Source of the DNA: Jaminaea rosea
Taxonomy: Eukaryota > Basidiomycota > Exobasidiomycetes > Microstromatales
DNA: 64,000 bases
NCBI RefSeq assembly: GCF_003144245.1
Contig: NW_020289975.1
Location: 2,065,496 to 2,129,495 of the forward strand
Reading direction: 5' to 3'
The position numbers and the translations under genes were made by a program. Shown here piece by piece: positions 22,859 to 32,885 of this stretch. How positions within the stretch are numbered: position 1 is the stretch's first letter; every line of letters starts with the position of its first letter. Below the pieces are notes generated by a model, which saw only the letters and a list, made by a program, of their open reading frames with translations, did no database searches and had not been told where the DNA came from.

Positions 22859-25800
22859 CCTAGACCAATGGGCATGCAGCCTACGGGTTACATGGGTCCG
22901 CAAGCAACAGGCTTCATGGGTCAGCCGATGATGGGCGGTCAGATGGGAAGCCAGATGGGCATGCAACCCAATCGAGGCGGCTTCCTCGGCCCTCCGCAGC
23001 CTACAGGCATGAGCCCCATGGGCATAAGACCATCTGGTGGGCCGGGCTTCATGGGCCCACAGCCGACTGGGTACGGTGGCGGGATGCAGCCTCAACCGAC
23101 TGGTGAGCAGACGATGCAAGATAGTGTCTAACGACCCTCACGCTGACATCCTTCTGTCGTCTCCCCTCTCTGCCAGGCTTCATGGGTCCGCAGCCTACCG
23201 GCTTCATGGGTCCTCAACCAACAGGCTATCCCATGGACCCTCGTATGCAGCTCATGAGCGCTCAGTTCCTTCCCGGATCTACCCCATTCTCAGGTGAGCA
23301 GCGGCTGCCATTCGCCGATGCTGCACCAGCTTGCTGACCTTCTTGTCCGTACGCAGGCGCGCCTACCGCATCGAACATGAATTTCTCAAGTGCAAGCATG
23401 CAGCCTTCCAATTTCCAATCGCAGATTCAGAATCTTTCGCAGCAGCAGCAAGGCTCAAGGGAGCCCAAGATTCCATGGACGCTCAGCAAGGAGGAGAAGA
23501 AGTCCTACGATTCGATCTTCCGCGCTTGGGACCAGCAAGGGACTGGCTTCGTCTCGGGTGATGTAGCGAGAGAAGTCTTCGGCCAGTCTGGTCTTGATCG
23601 AGACAGCCTGATGCAGATTTGGCATCTCTCAGATACCGAGAACAGAGGCAAATTGAACCTCGCGGAGTTCCATGTAGCCATGGGCCTCATCTACCGTGGC
23701 CTCAACGGCAACGACATTCCGCAGGAGCTCCCTCCCGAGCTCGTGCCACCCTCTTCAAAGCAACTCAACGAGTCCGTCGACTTCCTCAAGGATCTTCTGA
23801 AGCGCGATACGAGCGTGCGCAACTCCACAGCCCTCAACCTCCCCGAGGCTGGCTCGAATCGCGATGCCAATTACGCCAAGTCTCGATCGCTCTACCAGAA
23901 CCCTATCGAGCGCAAGCAGGACGCAACCGCGTACAAGCACGAGGATTCTGCTGAGACGGGCGGATATCGCTCAAGCTCGCGCCACTTGGACCGCAAGACC
24001 GTGCGCTACGCCGGCGAGAGCAAAGAGGACGACATCAGCGAAATGAAGAGGCAACTCGCCAACACGCAGAAGATGCTCGACGATCAGGAGGGCGAAGACG
24101 ACTCGGACGATCGCGAGATAAACAAGGAGATGGACGACTTGCGCTTCCGCATTCGCCGAGTGCAGGATGACATCGAGTATTACCAGCGTCGAGGCGGTCG
24201 GGACGCAGCCGAACAGCGTCGCAAGGCGGAGCGAGAGCTCATGCACCTCATGCACGAGAGGCTGCCTCAATTGGAGAAGCGCATCGATGAGAAGGATCGC
24301 CGCAAGAAGGATCGCTCGCTCAATGAGAGCAAAGAGAGAGATAGGCGCAACGAGGCCTTCAATCGTGGCTCTGCGTACTCGCCTCGCTACGATGACGACC
24401 GCGGGCGTGAAGATGACCGCAGTCGTTCCATGGGTCCTGGTGAATATCTGCGAGGCACATTTGAGCGCGATGAGCGTAAAAGCGATCGCGACCGCGACTC
24501 AACGCCTCGTACTCGAAGCCCAGCGCCGGAGCCACCTTCAGCCCCTGCAGCTAAGGCCGCGCCGCCTCCTCCTGCCCCTCCTGCGCCGGCCTCGCCCGCT
24601 CCTTCCTCGCCTTCCGTTGCGGCCCCCTCTAATGCTCCTCCAAAGAATCTCTCGGCGAGCGAGAGGCAAGCTTGGATCAGGGAGCAGGCACAACGACGCA
24701 TTCAAGAGCGCATGCGAGCCCTTGGCGCGGCTGCGCCATCTCCTTCAGCCACAGACAGCACTGTCGAGGATCGCCTCAAGGCAGACAAGGAGGAGGCAGA
24801 AGCTCGGTCGGCTCAGGCAGACCAAGAGGCTAAAGCAAGAGAGGAGGCCCGCAAGGCCAGGCTTGAAGAGCAGCGTCTGGGAAAGGATAAGGCCGCAATT
24901 TCAACTGTCAAGGCAGAGCTCAACGAGCAAGCCAAGAGCGCTGATGCTCCTCCAGCCCCTGTCATGGAGGCTGCGCGCGAGCAAGTCAACGAGGAGGAAG
25001 CAATGATTCGTCGACGGGAGGAAGTGCTCGCCAAGGAGAAAGCGGAGCGGGAGGCTCGTCTGAAGAAGTTGGAAGACGATGAGGCAGAGGCTCGACGTCA
25101 GGAAGAAGCCTTCAAAGAACGTCAGTCAATGTTCGCCAATAAGAGCACTGCGTCGTCTCTTCCGCCTCCATCTCGCAAAAAGGCTGGCGCGCCTCCTCCG
25201 CCTCCGCCGAGCCGAAGTAGAGCGGCTCCTGTTCCACCTGCGCCAGCAGCTGCCCCTGCCGCAGCCGCTACGTCATCTCCCGCGCCCACGTCAGCCTCAC
25301 TCGCACCCCCTGCCCCTCAAGCTCCTGCCGCTCAGACTTCACCAAGCACCAATCCTTTCCACCGTATGCAGGGCGGTACCAGCGGGGCGGGTGCCGTCGC
25401 TGGGGCAGCTGCAAGCCCTGCCACTCCTGGCGGCACGAACCCCTTCTTCCGCCAGAGCGGCGGTCCGGCCTCGACTCCGCCCGCTGTCAACGCTAGTCTT
25501 CCTGCGCCAGCTCGTGCTACGCCTCCGGTCTCTGCGCAGCCCACTGGAACAGCGGCCAGGTCCGTCAGTGCCGCTGCTCGCGCGCCCGCTCCTGCGGACG
25601 ATGACTGGGGAGACTCGGACAAGTCGGACGATGATGACGACGACGACGATGGGCCAGGCACGACGACGCGGGCGACTCGTCAGAACCTCGCGGCGGCCCT
25701 GTTCAGTGGGATGGTGCCAAGCTCTGGTGGCGGAGGAAGTAACGGGAGTGGAAGGTCGACGCCAGCGCCTGCCGCACCCGCCGCACCTCCTGCACCTCCT

Positions 25801-28800
25801 GCGGCTGCGAGCGCTGGGGGTGGTGCTCCTCCTGCTCCTCCTGCTCCTCCTGGCGCTCCTCCTGCACCAGCTGCGCCTGCAGCCCCTCCTGCTCCTGCCT
25901 TCAAGCCTACGTCTGGGCCAGCCGACCGCGGTGCGCTTCTCGGCCAGATTCAGGGCGGCCTCAAGCTCAAGAAAGCTCAGACCCGCGATGCCTCGGGCGC
26001 CCCAGGTGCAGGCTCAGTCATTGGCGACGCTAGCGCCCCTGTGCAGCATTACTCGCCTCCTCCTAGCCCGCCAGCTGCTCCCTCTCCTGCCCCCCCTGGA
26101 CCTGCTGCCGACGACGCTGGTGATGAGAGCATCAGCAGCTTCGCGGCCAACCCCAACCGCCAGAGTACCGACTGGGCGAAGAGTCTCGCTACCGAGCAGA
26201 TGCATCAGAAGGCCAGCGCTGCGCCTGACGAGCCCTCTGTTCGCGAGGAGAACGAGAGCGAAGATGAGTATCAAGCTGCGCCCGAGGATCCGGATCGTGC
26301 CATTCATCCAGACAGCGCTTTGGGCGTCCCCAATGGCTCGGCGAGCGACGACACTGCCCTTGTCGCTGCAAGTGGCACAGCTGCGGATGCAGTCGAAGAC
26401 TTCAATCTCGACGTCTCGATCCGGATGCGCACTCTCTACCCGTACAGCGGGCAGCGCGATGAAGATCTAAGCTTCGGGGAGAATGCCATCGTCATTGGAC
26501 ATCCGGGCAGGGATGCTGCGAGCGACTGGATGTACGGCACACTCCTCACCGGCGGTTCCGGTGAGAAAGGCCAATTTCCTCGAGCTTACGTGGCAGAAAT
26601 TGCAGCAGGTGAGTGTGCGAGGCACGCGTGAGGCTGTCTCCGACCATGCTGACACTTATCTTGCGCCACTGCTTGCTCAGCCGTTACGGCGAAAGCAATC
26701 TACGACTACACGGCCTCCTCCCCCGACGAGGCTTCTTTGGTCGAAGGCGACGAGGTACAGGTCGTCGACCAGGACGACGCCAGCTGGTGGAAGATCGAAC
26801 GTGGCGATGCGATCAAGATTGCCCCTGCTACCTATCTCGAGCTCACCGGTTAGTACTCAGGAGAAAGGTCTGCACGAAGTCGGCTGGAGCGGTGGAGAAA
26901 TCGGAGAGGCACGGGCAGTTGGCGTCTACCTTATCGATCGAGGACAAACAGAGCGTGGCTGGTCGGCAGCTCTCCACTCCTACCCTGCACCTTCTCGTCC
27001 GCCCTGTTGGAACAGTACGCTGAGCGCCGTCTCCTTGCCTTCGCCCCTTCACATGTAAATCCTCCTCTTCAATCTCGAATCTCAAATTGATCAATGGTTT
27101 GCGTTCGGCGTTCAATAGCATCGAAGGATCAGCCTGCGAAGGATGCAAAGTAAGTGAGCGGGAAGAAAGGTGGCGGTGCGAACCGCTCAGCTGATTTCGC
27201 ACTTTGTCATTGCAGCACGAAGACACTCGGCCTCCCCATCACGCTGAAGACTGAGATTGACGAGGAGGAGCTGCGGACCCCGGTCGAGAGGACGCCGATT
27301 GCTGGAAGGACGCCAACTCAGAGTAGGTCTCTTGAGCAGGTCGCAATGAAGGCGAGGCATGGCGGAACGGCTCTGAAAGGTGAAGATGACGGTGTTGAGG
27401 ACGATGAAGCCGACTCCGAGGATTCTGTGACTGGTTGGACTTCAAGCAGTGAGGAAGAAGATGATGACGAAGATCAGACCAGCGACGCGTCGTTGCAGGG
27501 GGAGGAGCAGACGCCCGAGGCCGAAGCTGCTCGAGCGGCAGAGCGACTTCAAGTGCTCGAAGCGGCTGGCCTTCTCATCCGCAACGAAGGCAACAATACT
27601 CAACCACTACCAGGTGCTCGCAGAGCTGATTCACTGCTACAGCGGCGGAAAGCAACTCGACGGCCTAGCAGTAGCAGTCAGGAGGGCGACACTGCTAAAG
27701 ACGCAGCGACTGCCACGCACTCCCGCACAACCAAAGGGCCTCGCCCAGAAGCACCAGCTCGAAGACGCCCGACGACGAAGAGACCAGCGATCCCTAAGCC
27801 GGAACGTGATTTACCGCCGCCTCCAGTGCCGAAGCCGGAGGAGCAAATGGAGGATGCGTACGATCGTTTCCTCAAGCTGCAGAAGGAGACGATGAGCCCG
27901 CCGAGAGACGTAGCCACTCCAGCCTCGGCCGCGATCCTGCCGGTCGTCAGTCCGAAGGTGCGGCCTTCAACACCGGCATCGCCCACTCCAGGCACAGGTA
28001 CGCCTTCCTCTCACGCTACCGAGCAGGGCAAGGCCTCTGGCTTCCTCTCTTCGCTCACCTCTTCTCTACGAGGCAAGACAGCTGCTGCACCCGAGCGTAG
28101 ACCCACGCCGGTCATTTCCGGCCCAATGTCAGCCGTCGCAGCGGATCGGCCCCTGTCGTCCTCTTCAAGCGACGCCGCACCGACTGCCTCAACTTGGTCG
28201 AGCTTCATGGACGCCACCACTCTTCTCTCCCTTCCGGAGTCAGAGCGCAAACGCCAAGAAGCCATTTTTGAGCTCTGCCAAACGGAGACGACGCACGTGC
28301 GCGACTTGCAGACTATCGTGGAGGTATTCTACAATCGCATCGTCGAAGAGACGGGCCTGATGGACGAGAAGGCTCGTCTAGTCGTTTTTGCCAACATTGA
28401 GGACGTGCTACTTACAGCGGTGAGCTTCTTGAGCGATCTGGAGGAGCGACAAAGGGCGTCCAGGCTCTACGTGGACACAATTGGTGACGTGCTTGCGGAG
28501 CACATGCCCTCCATGAAGGTGTACTTGCCATACTGCACAAATCAAGGGACGGCGGCCCAGATCCTCACTGCGGAGCGCGCAAGGCAGCCTGCACTGGATC
28601 AGCTACTCGTTCAGCTTCGCAGCAGCCCTGCCGGGAGAGGTTTGGATCTGTCCTCCTACCTTTTGACACCGATGCAACGCATCACCCGCTACCCGCTGCT
28701 CCTCTCGCAAATCCTCAAGTACACACAGGAGGACCACGTAGATCACCCGTTCCTCACAGAAGCGCTCAAGAATTCACAGTATCTCTTGACGTACACGAAT

Positions 28801-29337
28801 GAGCGGATCAGGGAGCGCCAGTCAGAAGAGCGGCTCAAGGTGCTCAGCCAGACCCTCTTCGTCGGGAGTGAGGCAAGAGTCGACCTCACGAAACCCACAC
28901 GCTTCCTCGGCGCTAGGCGCATCCTGCGCGAGGACGCGAGTTTGCTGAAGCGCAAGAGCAAGACGGGACGAAAGCTCACCCTCGTGCTGTGCAACGATGT
29001 GCTCGTAATCCTCACGGGCGGAAATCACCTATATCGAATGCCCGCGCCACTGGAGGAGGTGGTCGTTCGTCCACTGAAAGCCGGTCGTGCAGCAGCGGCC
29101 GCAGCGGCCGTAGGCGCAGGTGAAGATACGGAAGGTCCCGGGGGTTTCCAAATCGTCATGGCCGGCGGAACGGACAAGGTGGACCTGAAAACGACCTCGC
29201 AGCGTGCGGCCCATCTCTGGATGAGGGATATAGAAGAGGCAAGGAGTCATTGTCTCGATGCGGCTTTGAGGGCGCCGAGGTCGCCACCTGTCGATGGGGA
29301 CAAGCGGAGAAGTAGGGTCGCGAGTGTGAGGGCGTGA
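22724..29337 (+). CDS. CIN1: Intersectin/Pan1-like endocytic scaffold with RhoGEF tail (alternatively spliced)
   Basis: Long model: exons 22724-23102, 23177-23293, 23357-26608, 26681-26848, 27119-27149, 27216-29337, giving 2022 aa. Short model: exon 4 runs to the TAG at 26851-26853, giving 1306 aa. Domains in order: seven (M)xxQxTG repeats (residues 1-165), one EH domain of the Pan1 second-EH type (~208-297), a coiled coil (~390-485), Glu/Arg helices and Pro-rich stretches, a WH2-like actin-binding motif (RGALLGQIQGGLKLKK, ~1020), SH3 (~1185-1245), second SH3 (~1250-1306), Lys/Asp linker, DH (~1660-1850, with LLTPMQRITRYPLLL) and PH (~1860-1995). EH+SH3+DH-PH is the intersectin layout; basidiomycetes have such a protein, Cin1 of Cryptococcus. 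It should link endocytic coat, actin assembly and Rho/Cdc42 activation at the plasma membrane. Alternative reading: a separate RhoGEF gene starting at the ATG at 27094. Confidence 0.85.
26849..27118 (+). other. Phase-1 intron whose retention ends the short isoform
   Basis: 270 bp, larger than the other introns of this gene (63-74 bp). The donor GTTAGT follows the last SH3 codon (ACC G). If the intron is kept, reading goes ACC GGT TAG and stops at once after the second SH3. If it is removed to the AG at 27117-27118, the frame runs through a 31-nt micro-exon into the DH/PH part. Donor and acceptor phases match exactly. Confidence 0.6.
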
Positions 29338-29496
29338 AACTCAGAGAGGGGAGAGGAGATAGAAGGGTGATCGAGCCTGTTGATGGGGATTGATGATGGG
29401 AATAATGGTACAATGTTGAAGGTACAATGGGATCGATGCTACGAACAGTGATGAAGCGAATACCATCTTTTTGCCAGCGCCAGCCACCGCAAACGG

Positions 29497-30957
29497 TCAC
29501 GCCTCACTCCTCCTCGGATCATCAATGGGCTTGCCCAGCTTGAACTGAAGCCCGAATACCGGTCGCTTACTCCCGCTGGCCGTCGTTGAGTTGGTGGTCG
29601 CGGCACCGCTACGGATGAAGCCGCCGGGTATGGGGGCGCGGCAAACTGGGCATGGCCCAACGAGAGGGTCTAGTCGAGCTGCCCCTGCGCTCGGACCTGA
29701 AGTTGTAGCCGTCGTTGATGATGATGACGCTTCCACGCCGTCTGCTCCTTGTTCCTCCTCAAGCCCGCCAAGGGCCGCAGCCAAAGCAGCCGCCTCGACT
29801 CCCTCTGAACCAGGCAATCCATTGACTTGTCCTAACCCTCCGCCCATGCCCGCCATGCCACCAAAGAAGGCCGAAGGCCAGCCATATCCACCGAAAGCGC
29901 CACTGGAGAATTGAGCAAAGGCTGCGGCCTGCTGTCTAATCTCATCTTGCTTCTGCTTGGCGGGCGTCTGGAGTGCTTCAAAGAGGCATTCAGAGCAAAA
30001 GACGTGGCCGCAAGGTGTGGTGACGGCGTGTGGATGCGGGGCACAGAGGCAGATTGGGCAAGTATATTTGCTGAGAAGGGGATGGGCTACTATCGGTGGT
30101 CGACCTCGCGTAGGTGATTGGCGAGGGAGGGGCAGGCCATTGGGTCCGAGCTTGTGCGGAGGAGAGGAGGAAGGAGGTAGGGGTGCACTGGTGTTGGTGT
30201 GCGACGCCGAAGCTGCCGCTATGTTTGTCGCTGTCGTTGCTGGGTCGTTGCCGCTGGCACGAGCTCCATGGAGGATGTCATCATCTGCCACGACGATTGG
30301 CTGAGGACGACTTGATCGCACGACCCGATCTACGAGAAATCCACCGCCAGAGGTGTTTGCGGTCGAGGTAGCCCTCTGACGTGCTTCAGGGGCTTGCGTA
30401 TCTGTATCCATTGCCTCTGCGGGAGCGACGGTAGGCACTCGAGCTGTCCTCGTAGGTCTTGAAGTCGTGCGCGAAGGACGAGAAGTGCGACTGGGCCCTG
30501 GAGCGTCTTCCTCGTCGCTGCTGAGGACTACGACTGGGGCTCTCGAATAGGGCGAGTGACGTATCGATGATGATGATGATGATGTTGTTGTTGTTGCTAT
30601 CGTGCGCCTAGTAGGCGGATGGTGAGGAGGTCGTGATGCCGCTGGGCGTCTGGGCATCTGAAGGTGATCCTCCTCGATGTCGGTCTGAGACTCGTCGTCG
30701 TTGGTCACACTGCCTTGGCTTTCTTGCAGAGGCTGTTGTGCAGAAGAACTTTGGCTTTGGCTGCTACGACTGCCACTGCCACTGGCGTGGGCATTAGCAA
30801 TGACTGTGGGTCTGGGCATGCTGGGCGAGAGTGCTATGGCGATGGGTGGAGGTGGTGGCGAGGATGAAGGAGGAGAAGGCGCCTTCTTTGGCGCTGTCCT
30901 TGAGCGTCGGCAGGCCGAGGTGGACGATGTGGTGCCACCAGACCGAGCAGGTGGCAT
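29497..30957 (-). CDS. RING-type E3 ligase, Slx8/RNF4-like, with interrupted RING
   Basis: Single-exon ORF of 486 aa. The first ~280 residues are disordered and Ser/Pro/Thr-rich. They carry hydrophobic-acidic patches, VVVLSSDEEDA (~145) and PIVVADDDI (~222), that look like SUMO-interacting motifs. The RING begins at ~298: CPIC...CGHVFCSECLFEAL supplies the first cysteines, histidine and following cysteines. The last pair, CPVCRAPI, comes only at ~434, after ~100 residues rich in Gly/Ala/Gln. The C-terminus has GLQFKLGKPID. N-terminal SIM-like patches plus a C-terminal RING is the layout of SUMO-targeted ubiquitin ligases (Slx8/RNF4), which act on sumoylated nuclear proteins, but similarity beyond the RING cannot be judged here. 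It could be another RING E3. Confidence 0.8.
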   Translation of the reverse strand: MPPARSGGTTSSTSACRRSRTAPKKAPSPPSSSPPPPPIAIALSPSMPRPTVIANAHASGSGSRSSQSQSSSAQQPLQESQGSVTNDDESQTDIEEDHLQMPRRPAASRPPHHPPTRRTIATTTTSSSSSSIRHSPYSRAPVVVLSSDEEDAPGPSRTSRPSRTTSRPTRTARVPTVAPAEAMDTDTQAPEARQRATSTANTSGGGFLVDRVVRSSRPQPIVVADDDILHGARASGNDPATTATNIAAASASHTNTSAPLPPSSSPPHKLGPNGLPLPRQSPTRGRPPIVAHPLLSKYTCPICLCAPHPHAVTTPCGHVFCSECLFEALQTPAKQKQDEIRQQAAAFAQFSSGAFGGYGWPSAFFGGMAGMGGGLGQVNGLPGSEGVEAAALAAALGGLEEEQGADGVEASSSSTTATTSGPSAGAARLDPLVGPCPVCRAPIPGGFIRSGAATTNSTTASGSKRPVFGLQFKLGKPIDDPRRSEA

Positions 30958-32128
30958 CGCCTAGAGGATACGATGATGGTATGGTCAGGAAGCAAAGGAG
31001 CGCTAATTGCAATTGCGCCGCGTGAACAAAGCAAAGGACCTCCAACTTGGCTCCCGTCCCGCTCCCTCGCTCCCTCGCTCCGCTCCACTCGTCTCCACTC
31101 GCTCCCAAGACTGTCGGACAGGGCTCCAGGCGACGACGACAACGACGACGACGACTGAGTGGCTCACTTTGGTGACCTATGGCATGGCCAAGACTTGCCC
31201 GCTGCGCTTCATCACCGGTCATTGTCACTCGGCCCTTAGCATCCTCAACTACTCTAGAGCAAGGATCGACATCTTCCCTCGACAAACAAGCCGTGCCAAG
31301 CCAGCAGCATCAAGCTGTCCGAACTCGTTCCGCCAGCCCTTCAGCAAATGTCGGGCAGTCGTACACCACGAAACAACCCGTCTTTGTACGCTCCAGCCGC
31401 TGCATCTCGTAATCGTATTGGATTGAAGTGGACCCTGGGAATCTTGAGTGAGCATTGGCAGCGGCCTGACTGAGGAGTCCTCTGCACAGACCTTTCCCGC
31501 ACTCTGCCACCAGCGAGCCTTGTTTGCCGTCGGTCACAAGGGCTCGCACTACCCACGGTGGGAGCGCGGAGCTGAACCTTTCCGCAGCGTCTTCGGGCAA
31601 GCTGATCCGCCGCAGCATCAAGTGCCCCGTGTGGTCCACTTGCAAGCGGCGAGAGATACAGCATACCCATTACAGCTAAATGATCTTGGTCCTCCCTTCC
31701 CCCAACCTCTCTCCGTGTGAAAGTCGCTCCTTCGGTCTTCTCACGCCCTAGGAGGGCCGCGACTACCCTCGCCCATCCTCCGCAGCGAGAGGCACCATCG
31801 GGTCGCCACATTGGATGGCAAAGGCCACATAGCAGAGGGTCACGCAGTCGGTTATCGACGTCAAACTATTGAAGCGCCTCAGAGCGGCCTCGTAAGGATA
31901 CAAAAGGGGCCACCTCGTCTCGTCTTCTTCTGCTCTTGATTTCACCACTCATCCCTACCAGGTCTCCACCCCTCCCCTCTCCGCGGCTCATTGCCACCTC
32001 GCTCAACCCTACGACCTATAACGCTCAACGAAGACCTACGACGATCTAACGCCTCCTAACGAAAGCTGAACGACCCCCGAACGACCCTGAACGACCACCT
32101 CACCAACCCAAAATCCCAAAGACGCAAA
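30958..32128. other. Gene-poor region, possible small ORF
   Basis: About 1.2 kb. The left part is the promoter of the RING gene, with a GAC/GAT-rich simple stretch at 31130-31155. A minus-strand frame 31310-31645 has a protein-like end (FVVYDCPTFAEGLAERVRTA) but no ATG-based model I trust and no recognisable family. The right part is the leader of the six-cysteine gene, with an ATACAAAAGG TATA-like element near 31897 and repeated GAACGACC units at 32067-32098. Confidence 0.35.
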
Positions 32129-32885
32129 ATGTTCGCCAACCTCGCCACCTTCATCGCCACCACCCTCCCCCTCATCACGGCCCTCATGGCCCCTCTTCTC
32201 CCACTCTTCGGACCCAACGATCGGCTCGGTAACAGTGTCGGTGTCTTTGCCGCCCCCCTTCCCATGCCCAAGCCTGTTCCCGCTCCTATGCCCCTGCCCA
32301 CGCCCATGCCCACGCCCACCCCTACGCCTACGGCCACGACGACGCACACGTCCAAGTCCGACCTCTCCTCCACGACTCACAGCTGGGGCGGCGGAGGCGG
32401 CGGCACTCCTCGACCCGTGAATGACAAGTGCCTGGCCGTCGGCAAGATCGAGGGCACTTCCGGTCATGTGGCCATCTTCAAGGATCGCCGTCAGATCGGC
32501 TACACGAGCCGTGACCCCTGCACCGGGCAGGCCGGACTGGACATCCAGAGTGAGTAGCGCAAGAAGGTTCACGGACAGGGAGGAGCTTCCGATGATGAAA
32601 GCTTACCTTTCATCCTTCTTGCCCGATGAAAAGGCGAGCTATCTTACACCTTCACCTGGGGCGCCCACTGTAATCAGCGCGCTGGGTATTTCCAGGTGAG
32701 CGAGCAGACCTGGACTTCTGCCTGGCGGCAATCCGTAGAGCAGTCGCTGACCTAGCAATCCCTCTTTCGCTCACCTGTTGCCCATTGCTTCGTCGTAGGA
32801 CTGCTCTGGCGCCTATCACTATGATCGTTCCATTCAAGGCGATAATCCTCAAGGCACCCAGTGCACTGTCGAGTTCGACTGTTGA
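32129..32885 (+). CDS. Small secreted six-cysteine protein (effector-like)
   Basis: Three exons: 32129-32549, 32634-32695 and 32799-32885, giving 189 aa; introns of 84 and 103 bp are in phase. The splicing is supported because it joins three otherwise short frames into one that ends in a tidy cysteine pattern. The N-terminus (MFANLATFIATTLPLITALM) is hydrophobic and fits a signal peptide, with possible cleavage in the VFAAP region (~40). A Pro/Met/Thr linker of PMPxP and PTPTPT units follows (44-72), then a Ser/Gly stretch, then a compact domain with cysteines at 101, 131, 153, 163, 183 and 189, the last being the C-terminal residue. Six cysteines suggest three disulfides. No family recognised. 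Size, cysteines and secretion are typical of fungal secreted effectors or wall proteins. Confidence 0.72.

Noticed and set aside
25079-26470. 463-codon plus-strand frame inside the intersectin-like gene
   Set aside because: Out-of-frame reading of the Pro/Ala-rich region giving Leu/Arg/Pro runs; the SH3 and WH2 motifs are in the other frame.
31310-31811. Overlapping minus-strand frames of 111 and 156 codons
   Set aside because: Both look partly protein-like, but no start, splice or family evidence separates a real gene from chance; left as an open question in the gene-poor entry.
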